Positions 36,485 to 45,586 of a stretch of 64,000 nucleotides of DNA are shown here, one piece after another. This DNA comes from an uncultured Lachnospiraceae bacterium. Its GTDB lineage: Bacteria > Bacillota > Clostridia > Lachnospirales > Lachnospiraceae. The translations under genes and the position numbers were made by a program. The first letter of the stretch is position 1. Every line of letters starts with the position of its first letter. Location: positions 62,001 to 126,000 of the forward strand of contig CAOKOL010000001.1 of NCBI GenBank assembly GCA_948470335.1. The letters are read 5' to 3'. Under the pieces are notes generated by a model. It was not told where the DNA came from and searched no databases. It saw only the letters and a list, made by a program, of their open reading frames with translations.

Positions 36485-37246
36485 CTACCTCCCTTCCTGA
36501 TTCCAGTTCCGCAGCTCCCCTTCCGGGGCCGGTTCCGTCCGCTGCTGTTTCTGATTCACCATCCTGCACTGTTCCGTTTCTCTGTTCACGATCCGGCCGT
36601 CCTCAATCACCAGCACTCTGTCCGCCTGCTTCGCGATTTCCAGATTGTGGGTAATCATAACGATAGTCTGCTTATATTTCCGATTGGACATTTTCAGAAG
36701 GGCCACAATCTCATCACTGGTCTTTGAATCCAGATTCCCGGTAGGCTCATCGGCCAGCAGAATGGCCGGCCTGGTAATCAGCGCCCGGCCGATGGCCGTC
36801 CGCTGCTGCTGTCCGCCGGACAGTTCATTCGGCAGATGCTTCAGCCGCTTACTGAGGCCCAGCGTTTCCGCCAGTTCCCGCAGATAGTCGATATCCGGCT
36901 TTCTCCCGTCCAGCTCACAGGGCAGCGCCATATTTTCCGCCACATTCAGCACCGGGATCAGGTTATAAAACTGATAGATCAGCCCCACCTGACGCCGGCG
37001 GAATATTGCCAGCCGGTCGTCGTTCATCCGGTAGATATCCTCATCCTGTATCATCACGCTGCCGGAGGTGGGCCGGTCCACGCCGCCCAGCATGTGAAGC
37101 AGCGTGGACTTGCCGCTGCCGGAGCTGCCCACGATGGCCACGAATTCTCCCTGCTCCACCGACAGGCTGACACCATCGACGGCCGTTACCTGATTCGTCC
37201 CTTTTCCATATATCTTTGTCAAATGCCTGGTTTTTAAGATTTCCAT
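36485..37246 (-). CDS. ABC transporter ATP-binding protein (MacB/LolD-like)
   Basis: 253 residues. Walker A GSSGSGKST, signature LSGGQQQRTAIGRAL, Walker B AILLADEPTGNLDS, switch His in MITHNLEIA. The last 25 or so residues (NQKQQRTEPAPEGELRNWNQ) are not typical of the family and are encoded by a copy of the dispersed repeat (36505-36550). The insertion therefore seems to have rewritten the C-terminus without touching the catalytic core. Confidence 0.9.
   Translation of the reverse strand: MEILKTRHLTKIYGKGTNQVTAVDGVSLSVEQGEFVAIVGSSGSGKSTLLHMLGGVDRPTSGSVMIQDEDIYRMNDDRLAIFRRRQVGLIYQFYNLIPVLNVAENMALPCELDGRKPDIDYLRELAETLGLSKRLKHLPNELSGGQQQRTAIGRALITRPAILLADEPTGNLDSKTSDEIVALLKMSNRKYKQTIVMITHNLEIAKQADRVLVIEDGRIVNRETEQCRMVNQKQQRTEPAPEGELRNWNQEGR
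36505..36550 (-). repeat. Dispersed repeat, copy D (short, inside a coding region)
   Basis: Minus-strand AAACAGCAGCGGACGG through GGGGAGCTGCGGAACT matches the two ends of copies A-C with the middle removed. It keeps the basal stem GCAGC/GCTGC and a CCCC/GGGG inner stem. It lies within the final codons of the ABC ATPase gene. Confidence 0.6.
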
Positions 37247-37338
37247 ATCTTCTCATTTCCCTTCTGCTGCGATATTGCTGAAAAGCATTTCCATCGATTC
37301 CGTATGCTTTTGCTTTTTTACAGTGTACACAGCGAAAA

Positions 37339-37356
37339 TGACATTCCCGTGACATT
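37339..37356 (-). promoter_or_regulatory. Tandem TGACATT repeats, candidate OmpR-type operator
   Basis: TGACATT occurs at 37339 and again at 37350, an 11-base period typical of OmpR-family dimer sites. It lies about 95 bases upstream of the ABC ATPase start in the 37247-37498 gap. A candidate site for the response regulator encoded at 38756. The -35/-10 boxes are not clear. Confidence 0.4.
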
Positions 37357-37498
37357 TTATAAGAAAAGGGCGAAAAAATGAGAATTTCTGATTTTGAATA
37401 CGGCCATGCCACAGCAAGTCTTGATACAACAAACCTGAATATCTGAAAATAGTCCGGGGGATTGGTCTACCGCCGCTCTCAGTTCGCTCCGCTCATTC

Positions 37499-38733
37499 TT
37501 ATCCCTGCTTTAAAAACCGAATCATCATCAGGGTCCCTTCCCCCGGATTCGATGTCACTGTCAGATACCCGTTCTGCCGTTCTATAATCTCCTTTGCCAG
37601 AGAAAGGCCGATTCCGATGCTGTCCTCTCCGGCATAGGGGCTGCGGTAAAAGCGCTGAAAAATATATTTCTGCTCCTCCGATGTCATGCCCTGTCCGAAA
37701 TCCCGGACGGAAATAGCGGTATAGACCGCATTATCCTCTGCGGTCAGCACCACGGAACCGCCTGACGGACTGTGCTCAATCGCATTCTTCACGATATTGG
37801 ACAATGCCTCCGCAAGCCAGCCGGCGTCCCCCGTCAGAAAGATTCCCTGCCCCACATGCAGCTCCAGACTGACCCGCTTCCACTCTGCCAGAATCTCCAG
37901 CCGTTCCGTCACCTGTTCCAGCAAACTGCCCACATCCAGCCGCTGACGGTTAAATTCCACCACCCCGGCATCCAACCTTGACAGCTTTAACATAACCGCC
38001 ACAAGCCAACTGACACGGGATAACTGGCCGGTGATCTCTCCCAGGAACTTCTGTCGGGTTTTTTCCCCATATTCGGACTGTCCGTCAGATTGTCTAACAA
38101 AATCATCACGGAAGCCAGCGGCGTTTTCAGTTGATGGGAAATGTCGGAGACCGAATCCGCCAACGCCTTTTTCTGTCCGCCGGCCCTCTCGGCGCTTTCC
38201 CGCAGCGTCACGGTCACTTTATACAGTTCATTTTTTAAGACGCTCAGCTCGTCCACATCATTCGTATCAATCTCCAGGCTGTAATCTCCCTTCTGCACGC
38301 CGCGTATATACGCCGCCAGACAGTCGATCTGTCTCTGCCTCCCTTTCAGATAACAGAAAAGAAACGCTGCCGTTCCGCCGCAGGCTGAAAACAGCAGCAG
38401 CGTAGCCCACTGTCTCAGATTCCGCTGCTGCCCGGCAAGGCCGGCAGACAGTGCCTGATCCTGGAAAATGCCGTACCGAACCAGCAGTTCCTGCCCGTTC
38501 CGGGCATCTCCCTTCTGATTCAGCAGCGCGATCCATTCCTGTTCCTCCAGATCGGGATACCGGGTTTTTACCAGATCCAAAAGCCGGGCCGCCGCCATAT
38601 GGCTTTCCTCATTCATCCTGACAAATCTGTAGTTTAAATAGAAATTTAAAATCAAAATGCTGCCAAGCATTAAAACAAGGCAGCTTACGGTCAGTTCTTT
38701 CAGATTTTTATTCCGTGTCCAGACACCGGTCAT
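37499..38733 (-). pseudogene. Sensor histidine kinase, frameshifted at a homopolymer
   Basis: N-terminal part: two membrane helices flank a short sensor, then a HAMP-like linker and the His box SDISHQLKTPLASVMILLDN. Near 38060 the frame is lost in a run of six A (six T on the plus strand). The proper continuation (KFLGEITGQLSRVSWLVAVM, then N box NIVKNAIEHS, F box YIFQRFYRS, G box GIGLSLAKEI) is open to 37499 in another frame. One more A would restore the frame. The start at 38733 has AAAGGAG upstream. Family VncS-like. Could be a true mutation, a phase-variable tract or a sequencing error. Confidence 0.8.
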
Positions 38734-38755
38734 AACGGCTCCTTTCTTCACAGCA

Positions 38756-39424
38756 TCAGGGTTCCAGACGATATCCCATTCCCCGGACAGTTTTCAAAAA
38801 GCGCCCCTCCTTATCCCCGATCTTCTCCCGAATCCGTTTCACCGTCACGGAAAGGGTATTGTCATTGACAAAGCTGCCGGAGGCGTCCCAGATCAGGGAA
38901 AGAATTTCTTCCCTGGTAAACAGCTTGGACGGATGATTCATCATAATATGGAGAATCTTATATTCCAGGCGCGTCAGCGGCACAGGAAGCTCCTGGCCGT
39001 TCACGTATACTTTTGTCGTCTCCGTATCCATTTTTACAGAGCCGCAATATAAGATTTTGCTGACATGTCCCCGGCGGCGCAGCACATTTTTAATTCTGGA
39101 AATCAGCTCCCGGTTCCGGAAAGGTTTGATCACATAATCATCCGCCCCCAGATCAAACGCGCGGACCACCGCCTGTTCCTCCTCCCTGGCCGTGAGAAAA
39201 ATCACCGGCAGCTCCTGCGCCTCCCTGATTTCGCGGTACAGCCGGAAGCCGTCTTTGTCAGGCAGAGAAATATCCAGAAGGGCCAGATCATACCGTTCCC
39301 GGCTGACCGCCCGCTCCGCCTCCGCCGCCGTACGGACGGTATCAAACCGGAACCCTTCTTCCCGCAGCAGATATTCCAGCCCCAGTATAATCGATTCGTT
39401 GTCCTCAATCAAAAGAAGTTTCAT
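38756..39424 (-). CDS. OmpR-family response regulator (VncR-like)
   Basis: 222 residues. Receiver: KLLLIEDNESIILGLEYLL, Asp in LALLDISLPDKDGFRLY, Lys in YVIKPFRNRELI. Winged helix: PLTRLEYKILHIMMNHPSKLFTREEIL as in PhoB/VncR. First gene of the regulator-kinase-ATPase-permease operon; ten bases follow an upstream LURP-one-like gene on the same strand. Confidence 0.92.
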   Translation of the reverse strand: MKLLLIEDNESIILGLEYLLREEGFRFDTVRTAAEAERAVSRERYDLALLDISLPDKDGFRLYREIREAQELPVIFLTAREEEQAVVRAFDLGADDYVIKPFRNRELISRIKNVLRRRGHVSKILYCGSVKMDTETTKVYVNGQELPVPLTRLEYKILHIMMNHPSKLFTREEILSLIWDASGSFVNDNTLSVTVKRIREKIGDKEGRFLKTVRGMGYRLEP

Positions 39425-39433
39425 CCCTGTCTC

Positions 39434-39904
39434 CTAATTTCTTGAGCACTTCTCCGCGTCCACCGCCAGCACAAACATCAGCGCGCAAAAAGCATTTTCC
39501 GGGTCATCCACATCAATCACATAAGTATCGGTCCAGTTCAGAAGCTGTTTGGAAACGGCGGCCACCGTTCCTCCCATGCTGTCCGTAATAAAATAATCCC
39601 ACTCCATAAAGTTGCCTTCGATATTCCAGCCGTTACAGTCGATATTATACCTTGGCCTGAAAAAAGAGAACTCCTTGCTGATACAGCCCACATAGGTATC
39701 CCCTTTATAAAGTTCAAATTTCGGCAGAAACGACAGAATCCGCTCCTTTACCGTTCCCACCTCACAGCCCTGCGCGTCAAATATTTTCAGGCAGTGGCCC
39801 CAGGACATCTGCCCCTTCACCACATATACCGTTTCTCCCTCTTCATTATAGATATCATAGCTGTCAAACCATGAAAACATCCGCTGTTTAAATAATAATC
39901 TCAT
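39434..39904 (-). CDS. LURP-one-related (tubby-like fold) protein
   Basis: 156 residues of short beta strands: MRLLFKQRMFSWFDSYDIYN, VYVVKGQMSWGHCLKIFDA, EVGTVKERILSFLPKFELY, NIEGNFMEWDYFITDS. This is the LOR/YxjI pattern, a phospholipid-scramblase-like 12-strand barrel of unknown bacterial role. Lies between the O-acylation pair and the two-component operon, all on the minus strand. Confidence 0.75.
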   Translation of the reverse strand: MRLLFKQRMFSWFDSYDIYNEEGETVYVVKGQMSWGHCLKIFDAQGCEVGTVKERILSFLPKFELYKGDTYVGCISKEFSFFRPRYNIDCNGWNIEGNFMEWDYFITDSMGGTVAAVSKQLLNWTDTYVIDVDDPENAFCALMFVLAVDAEKCSRN

Positions 39905-39937
39905 GAAATGATCCTCCTGTTTAAAATTCCGCAGCTC

Positions 39938-41395
39938 CTATCGCTTCCCCATCTCCATCTCTCCGTCCACGATGGCAAATCCCGCACATTCCACAAAGCT
40001 TTCCCCTTCCAGGTCATAGGTCAGTATATTCAGTCCGTCATTGACAGCGCTGTGCGGGCTGTCATTCAAAAGCACCTGAGGGATCCTGTTTTTCCCGTCC
40101 CCCTGTCCGCTTTGGACTGTCAGAACGTCATATTTGCCCAGCTCCTGGTACCAGCAGTACTCCTCACCACCGGAGGAAAACAGCACCGTTCCGTTCTGTA
40201 CCGCCCAAACCGCATCGCCGCCTGCCTCATCCAGCGATATCCCATAACAGGCCAGCAGATCCCGCACCTCCTCATAATTAGATATATTTTTATAATCACC
40301 CTTAATAAAAAATACCGTCACATAATCAGGAATCCACAGCTTCGCCAGATAATCCGGCAATTCTGTCGTCTTCCTGATCTGATCATTGTATACAAACCGG
40401 TCATAATACCAGGCCATTGTATCATAAGACTGATATGTGCTGTCCCCTCTGTGGTCCGACAGCTCATATCTGGCTTTCAGATATTCCGCCAGATATCTTG
40501 TGAATTTCTCGCTTCCCTGATAATTCATGTGACAGTTATCCATATAATCCACGGAAAAGTCCAGTCCCATCTCCTCCCAGAGAGGATTAAAATTCACAAA
40601 ATCCACACCCTCTCCGTATTCTTCCGCGATTTCCGCAATCCGGTTATAAAACTTGGTTTCCTTCGGGTCTGTCACATAGGGTACCACCATCAGAAGAATC
40701 GGCACCTCCGCTTCTTTTGCCAGCTCGATGGTTCTGCGCAGATACGCTTCATTTTTCTCATCCAGCTCTGCCGTTTCCGTAACCTCCTCCGGCTCCGGCT
40801 CCGGCTGACTGTGAACGCTGGTATGAAGATACTGCCCTTTCCAGGAATTAGACCGCATGAAATCCGTGTCGGCATATTTTCTGTAATCACTTCTGGACAG
40901 ATCCCCGTATCTGCCATGATAAGTAGGATATTCCAGCAGATAGCCAATCCGGTCACTCTCCGGCGAACTGGCGTTCACGGCATCAATCTTATCCCGGGAA
41001 AGCTGCATCCCATACGTATTTTTTATAATCCGGCTCTCATCCACATAATCCCCGGTCCGGCAGGCCGTAAAGCAGTCCAGCACAAGAACCGACGGTTTCT
41101 GGGTTTTCAGCGCTTCCTTCACATAATAATAACTGTTCCAGACCGGCTGTTCGCTCCCGCCCAGATCGTATCCGGCAATGCCGTACTCTTTCCAGAGCAC
41201 ACTGGTATTAACGTTGACATACATATGACTGCTGCCGAAAAAAATTGCATCCAGACTGTTTTCCTTTTCTCTGTAAAATTGTTCCATTCCGTAAATACCG
41301 TCATTAAATTTAAAACGGAACACCTGATGAAACCGGAGCAGAAGGACAGACAGAATAAGGAAAAAAGCGATGATTTTTACCGTTTTTCTGATCAC
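39938..41395 (-). CDS. SGNH/DltD-AlgX-like envelope protein partner of MBOAT
   Basis: 485 residues. One N-terminal membrane helix (IIAFFLILSVLLLRFHQVF), then an extracytoplasmic SGNH-like domain: AIFFGSSHMYVNV (block with the nucleophile Ser), VLVLDCFTACRTGDY, and DNCHMNYQGSEKFTRYLAEY with Asp and His of the triad. I place the start at GTG 41395 with GGAGGTGTGA upstream; upstream open frame overlaps the MBOAT gene. Probably transfers or removes acyl groups on an envelope polymer together with the MBOAT protein 17 bases ahead. Confidence 0.78.
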   Translation of the reverse strand: MIRKTVKIIAFFLILSVLLLRFHQVFRFKFNDGIYGMEQFYREKENSLDAIFFGSSHMYVNVNTSVLWKEYGIAGYDLGGSEQPVWNSYYYVKEALKTQKPSVLVLDCFTACRTGDYVDESRIIKNTYGMQLSRDKIDAVNASSPESDRIGYLLEYPTYHGRYGDLSRSDYRKYADTDFMRSNSWKGQYLHTSVHSQPEPEPEEVTETAELDEKNEAYLRRTIELAKEAEVPILLMVVPYVTDPKETKFYNRIAEIAEEYGEGVDFVNFNPLWEEMGLDFSVDYMDNCHMNYQGSEKFTRYLAEYLKARYELSDHRGDSTYQSYDTMAWYYDRFVYNDQIRKTTELPDYLAKLWIPDYVTVFFIKGDYKNISNYEEVRDLLACYGISLDEAGGDAVWAVQNGTVLFSSGGEEYCWYQELGKYDVLTVQSGQGDGKNRIPQVLLNDSPHSAVNDGLNILTYDLEGESFVECAGFAIVDGEMEMGKR

Positions 41396-41412
41396 TCTCG
41401 TCACACCTCCCG

Positions 41413-42918
41413 TCAAAACTGAAAATAGATAAACGCCGCCGCGGAAAAGGCCGGGCCATAGATTCCGTAAATAATAATTCCAAACAACAGAGTAAACAGC
41501 ACAAGCCACCGGAACCATAAAAGCTGTTCCCGCAAAAACAGATCAAGCGTTTTTCCTGTCTTATATTTCATCTGATCCACAAGGAACAGGGCCAGCAGAG
41601 AAACTGCCAGGATATGCACCTCCGTGACGTCTAAGCCCAGTTGGTACAAAGACTGATCCGACAGCACCCAGGGATTCCATCCGGTCACAATACGCCCAAG
41701 AATAAAGAAAGCTTCTTTAAGGCTTGCCGCCCGAAAAAACACCCATGCAACATTTACCAACCCAAAAGTCGTAAGAACCTGTCCCAGCTTATAACTGAAA
41801 CAGTCCCGTTTTATTTTAAGCCTGTCCTCGAGCCGCATCTTTACCGGCCGAAGCCTGTCCCCGATCACCTGGTAAGCGCCGTGGAGACCGCCCCAGACCA
41901 CAAAATTCCAGCTGGCCCCGTGCCACAGTCCGCTGACCAGAAAGGTAATCATAATATTCCGGTAACAGCATAATTTTGAACACCTGCTGCCCCCCAAGGG
42001 GATATAGAGATAATCCCGAAACCAGCTGCTTAAAGAAACATGCCATCTGCGCCAGAACTCTTTGACCGACCGGGCAAAATAAGGCGTATCAAAATTTTCC
42101 ATCAGCCGAATGCCCATCACCCTGGCGGCCCCGACCGCAATCAGGGAATAACTGGAAAAATCACAGTAGATCTGAACCGCAAACAAAACCGTGGCCAGAA
42201 TCAGTTCGATGCTTCCGTAGCGCCAGTATCCATTATATACCGTATCCACAAAAAGAGCCGCCCGGTCGGCAATCACCATCTTCTGAAACAGACCCCAAAG
42301 CATCAGCACCGCGCCCCCGGTAATCCGCTCATAATTCCACAGCCGGATATCTTCCACATGGTTCAACTGGGCAATCAGATTTCCTGAGCGTTCGATCGGA
42401 CCGGCTACCAGCTGCGGAAAAAAAGATACGAACAAGGCATAGCGGAGCAGGTTTTTTTCCGCTTCCACCTTCCCCCGATAAACGTCAATGGTATATCCCA
42501 GCGCCTGAAACGTATAAAAAGAAATGCCCACCGGCAGCAGAATATCAAACTTTCTCCGAACCTGAGAGACTCCCAGTATGCCCAGCATATGATTAAAATT
42601 ATTTAAAATAAAATCCGAATATTTAAAAAAGACCAGTATCCCCAGATTGACCGCCAGACAGAAGGCTACCACCCATTTCTGACAGACCGCTGTTTTCGGA
42701 GACTGCGGCACTTTTTTTAAACTGGCCAGCTGCCGGCCGCTTACATAAGTCACCAGCGTAGAACAGGCAATTAACAGCGCATACTCCGGATTCCAGCTCA
42801 TATAAAAATAGTAGCTGGAAACAAGCAGCCAGATATATCTGGCCTTTCGGGGAATCAGAAAATAAATTCCCACCACAACCGGGAAAAAGATCATAAAATG
42901 AATCGAATTAAACAGCAT
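41413..42918 (-). CDS. MBOAT-family O-acyltransferase (AlgI/DltB/PatA-like)
   Basis: 501 residues, about ten membrane helices. Family marks: LLPVGISFYTFQALGYTIDV, FFPQLVAGPIERS, CDFSSYSLIAVGAARVMG, VKEFWRRWHVSLSSWFRDYL and GLWHGASWNFVVWG with the conserved His333. Moves an acyl (often acetyl) group across the membrane for modification of a surface polysaccharide or teichoic-type polymer. First gene of the pair with the SGNH protein; both lie in an envelope-stress neighbourhood. Confidence 0.92.
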   Translation of the reverse strand: MLFNSIHFMIFFPVVVGIYFLIPRKARYIWLLVSSYYFYMSWNPEYALLIACSTLVTYVSGRQLASLKKVPQSPKTAVCQKWVVAFCLAVNLGILVFFKYSDFILNNFNHMLGILGVSQVRRKFDILLPVGISFYTFQALGYTIDVYRGKVEAEKNLLRYALFVSFFPQLVAGPIERSGNLIAQLNHVEDIRLWNYERITGGAVLMLWGLFQKMVIADRAALFVDTVYNGYWRYGSIELILATVLFAVQIYCDFSSYSLIAVGAARVMGIRLMENFDTPYFARSVKEFWRRWHVSLSSWFRDYLYIPLGGSRCSKLCCYRNIMITFLVSGLWHGASWNFVVWGGLHGAYQVIGDRLRPVKMRLEDRLKIKRDCFSYKLGQVLTTFGLVNVAWVFFRAASLKEAFFILGRIVTGWNPWVLSDQSLYQLGLDVTEVHILAVSLLALFLVDQMKYKTGKTLDLFLREQLLWFRWLVLFTLLFGIIIYGIYGPAFSAAAFIYFQF

Positions 42919-43064
42919 AAACGGTTCCCCTTAAGGCAGATTCGCCGTCCCGGTTTTCCGAGACGGAAATCAGATTTCACACATTCATTAGTTTACTATA
43001 TCCCGCCGGATTGCGCAAGTCCGGCGCTTTGCCGATTCCCCCTATTCCCTGCCCGGACAATCTA

Positions 43065-43073
43065 TGGTATAAT
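43065..43073 (+). promoter_or_regulatory. Extended -10 promoter (TGGTATAAT)
   Basis: TGGTATAAT at 43065-43073 with no clear -35. It is the only good plus-strand promoter signal in the 42919-43323 gap and would transcribe repeat copy B and then the sirtuin gene. Confidence 0.45.
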
Positions 43074-43180
43074 ATGGTCACTTGGCAGGGTCTTTTCAAA
43101 CCTGGTCAGCATATATACCGATCAATCCGGCGGAATATTCCTAAGCCCGGTAAACCGGTATACGAAATAAAAAAATCAGG

Positions 43181-43303
43181 TAGTGTTAAGTAGTCTATAA
43201 AAAACAGCAACGGACCGGACAAGCCCCGGGTGGATTTACTGACGCTTTAGCGGTTGGAAATTCTCTCAGGTCATGGTGCTTGGGAGGGGAGTTGCGGAAC
43301 TAA
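43181..43303 (+). repeat. Dispersed repeat, copy B (123 bp)
   Basis: From TAGTGTTAAGTAGTCTATA to GCGGAACTA; similar to copy A throughout. Basal stem is GCAAC/GTTGC instead of GCAGC/GCTGC, a compensated change. It ends 20 bases before the sirtuin start codon. Confidence 0.8.
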
Positions 43304-43323
43304 ATTCGTTAGGGGGCGATTCT

Positions 43324-44046
43324 ATGTCTGACACAGCATTAACGACTTTGAAACAATGGGTGGAGGAAAGCCGCAGGATCGTATTTTTCGGCGGCGCCGG
43401 CGTATCCACGGAAAGCGGAATTCCGGATTTCCGTAGCGAAGACGGCCTGTACCGGCAAACGTATCAGTACCCGCCGGAGCAGATGTTAAGCCACAGTTTT
43501 TTCATGTCTCATACCGAGGAATTTTTCGAGTATTATAAAAATCAGATGCTGGTACTGGACGTTAAGCCCAACAACGCCCATCTGGCTCTGGCAAAACTGG
43601 AACAGGAGGGAAAGCTGACGGCGGTCGTTACCCAGAATATCGACGGCCTGCATCAGGCCGGAGGCTCCGAAAACGTGCTGGAACTCCACGGCAGCATTCA
43701 CAGAAATTATTGTATGAAATGCCATAAATTTTACGACGGCGCCTATGTAAAGGCCCAGCCCGGCATCCCCCGCTGTTCCTGCGGCGGCATCATTAAACCG
43801 GACGTGGTTTTATACGAAGAAGCGCTGGACCAGGACACGATGAACCGCTCCGTTCAGGCCATCAGCCAGGCTGACCTGATGATCATCGGCGGCACCTCTC
43901 TGGTGGTCTATCCCGCCGCCGGACTGGTACAGTATTACCGGGGCAGACGGCTGGTCCTGATTAATAAAGGCAGCACTTCCATGGACGGCAATGCGGATCT
44001 GGTCATCAGCCTGCCAATCGGAGAAGCGCTGGAAATGTTTTTATAG
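43324..44046 (+). CDS. cobB: NAD-dependent protein deacylase (sirtuin)
   Basis: 240 residues. GAGVSTESGIPDFRS binds NAD, TQNIDGLHQAGG and the catalytic His in LELHGSIHR follow. The zinc site has CMKC and CSCGG. Late motif IGGTSLVVYPAAGL. Removes acyl groups from lysine in cytoplasmic proteins using NAD. The ATG at 43324 lies after TTAGGGGGCGATTCT. First gene of a run with DUF951 and the M20 amidohydrolase. Confidence 0.95.
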   Translation: MSDTALTTLKQWVEESRRIVFFGGAGVSTESGIPDFRSEDGLYRQTYQYPPEQMLSHSFFMSHTEEFFEYYKNQMLVLDVKPNNAHLALAKLEQEGKLTAVVTQNIDGLHQAGGSENVLELHGSIHRNYCMKCHKFYDGAYVKAQPGIPRCSCGGIIKPDVVLYEEALDQDTMNRSVQAISQADLMIIGGTSLVVYPAAGLVQYYRGRRLVLINKGSTSMDGNADLVISLPIGEALEMFL

Positions 44047-44055
44047 GAGTCTTAC

Positions 44056-44244
44056 ATGGAATTTCAAATCGGCGACATCGTAAAATTAAAAAAGCCTCAC
44101 CCCTGCGGCAGTCACGAATGGGAAATTCTCCGGGTAGGCATCGACTTCCGGCTGAAATGCATGGGCTGCGGCCATCTGATTATGGTTCCCCGGAAGACCG
44201 TGGAAAAAAACACGCGGGGCATTCGAAAAGCAGAGGAACAGTAG
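44056..44244 (+). CDS. DUF951 family small protein
   Basis: 62 residues: MEFQIGDIVKLKKPHPCGSH, then CMGCGHLIMVPRKTVEK. The CG and CMGC cysteines suggest a small zinc-ribbon-like fold. Found widely in Firmicutes, often near rpsF or ychF; function not established. Nine bases after the sirtuin gene with AGGAG in between, so same operon. Confidence 0.9.
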   Translation: MEFQIGDIVKLKKPHPCGSHEWEILRVGIDFRLKCMGCGHLIMVPRKTVEKNTRGIRKAEEQ

Positions 44245-44257
44245 GAAAGGAACTTTT

Positions 44258-45520
44258 ATGCCACCATTTACCGCCTATCCCGAAAGCGCATTCCATAAAC
44301 TGCAGGAACAATTTCCCCGGCTGGACCTGAACAGGCTTCATGAGAAAATGACCGCCTACAGAAGACATTTTCATCGTTTCCCTGAGGTCAGCCTGAAGGA
44401 ATTTAAGACCTCCGAATACATCGAAACGATTTTAAAGCAGGCCGGATACCGTCCGGTCCGGGTGACTGAAACCGGACTCTGCGCTCTGCTGTGGAAGGGG
44501 GAGGCTTATCCCACCATTGCCGTTCGGGCGGAAATGGATGCTCTGCCTGTCACGGAAGCTACCGGACTGCCTTTTTCCTCCGTCCGTCCCGGCGTTATGC
44601 ACGCCTGCGGCCATGACGGAATTCTGGCCGTGGCGCTGGCGCTGGCGGAGCTTATGGCAGAGCCTGAACACCGGGGACGGCTTCGGTACAACATCAAATT
44701 TATCTTTCAGCCTGCCGAGGAGGCCGGAAACGGCACAAAACTGATGATGGATGCCGGTGTACTGGAAGATCCCCATGTGGATGAAATGATTATCTTCCAT
44801 TTTGTCACCGATCACAGGCCGGGCATCGACATCCAGGAACGGGTGGCCTCAGCCACGCTGGGAAAGGTGGAGATCGAAGTTCAGGGCGTTTCCACCCACT
44901 GGGGCGCTTACGAAACCGGTATCGACGCCATTCACGCCGCTGCGCTGGCAGTGTCCTGTATAACGGAGATCAACCGTCATTACCCGCTGCCCCGCCCCTT
45001 TGCTCTGGGTATCGGCACGATTCAGGGCGGCACAAGCAGAAATATCGTGGCGGATTCGGTCCGTCTTTCGGGTACGATGCGCACCCAGGAAATGGAAGAT
45101 TATGAGGAACTCAGCCGGGTATTAAAAGAACGGCTCGCGGACATTGAAAAGGAAACCGGCACCCGGATTCTTCTGTCCCTGTCTGACCGCCCAACACCTT
45201 CGATTATCAATGACCGCTGTCTGGTAGCCAAAGCGCTGGAGGCCGGCGCTTATGTGTTCGGTCCCGAACACAGCACTCTGTCTCATGAACTGTTTTTATC
45301 CGGGGACAATGCGGCATTGTTTTTTCAGAAGACCAGAGGCGTCTTTATCATTTTCATGGCGCCGAACCGGGACGGAAGCCAGTTTCCCTTTCATAATCCG
45401 CGGTTTGATTTCGGGGAAGATGTGTTCCCTTTCGCTCTGTGTACGCTGTACCGGTATCTGACCACAGAACCGGCAGAAACGCCGGCAGCAGAGACAGAAG
45501 CCCCGGCAGACGCCAAATAA
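44258..45520 (+). CDS. M20 family amidohydrolase (N-acyl amino acid hydrolase-like)
   Basis: 420 residues. YRRHFHRFPEVSLKEFKTS at the start, metal-binding MHACGHDG (Cys and His), FQPAEEAGNG (catalytic Glu pair), HWGAYETGIDAIHAAAL in the dimerisation domain, and GTIQGGTSRNIVADSVRLSG. Resembles IAA-amino acid/hippurate hydrolases. Late HNPRFDFGED provides a metal His. The last 20 residues are Ala/Glu/Pro-rich and unusual. Substrate undetermined. Confidence 0.9.
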   Translation: MPPFTAYPESAFHKLQEQFPRLDLNRLHEKMTAYRRHFHRFPEVSLKEFKTSEYIETILKQAGYRPVRVTETGLCALLWKGEAYPTIAVRAEMDALPVTEATGLPFSSVRPGVMHACGHDGILAVALALAELMAEPEHRGRLRYNIKFIFQPAEEAGNGTKLMMDAGVLEDPHVDEMIIFHFVTDHRPGIDIQERVASATLGKVEIEVQGVSTHWGAYETGIDAIHAAALAVSCITEINRHYPLPRPFALGIGTIQGGTSRNIVADSVRLSGTMRTQEMEDYEELSRVLKERLADIEKETGTRILLSLSDRPTPSIINDRCLVAKALEAGAYVFGPEHSTLSHELFLSGDNAALFFQKTRGVFIIFMAPNRDGSQFPFHNPRFDFGEDVFPFALCTLYRYLTTEPAETPAAETEAPADAK

Positions 45521-45586
45521 CCATGGAAACCGGCAGGTATGCCTGACGCGGTTGATACAGACAACAACAAACCAGGAGAACAACCT

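Noticed and set aside
38055..38068. Programmed -1 frameshift in the VncS-like kinase
   Set aside because: The tract is G AAA AAA, a poor slippery heptamer, with no evident downstream pseudoknot; histidine kinases are not known to need one. A missing base is simpler.
39908..41422. Plus-strand open frame of 504 codons opposite the SGNH protein gene
   Set aside because: Shadow frame rich in Ile/His/Arg with no domain; the minus-strand gene has an SGNH pattern and ribosome site.
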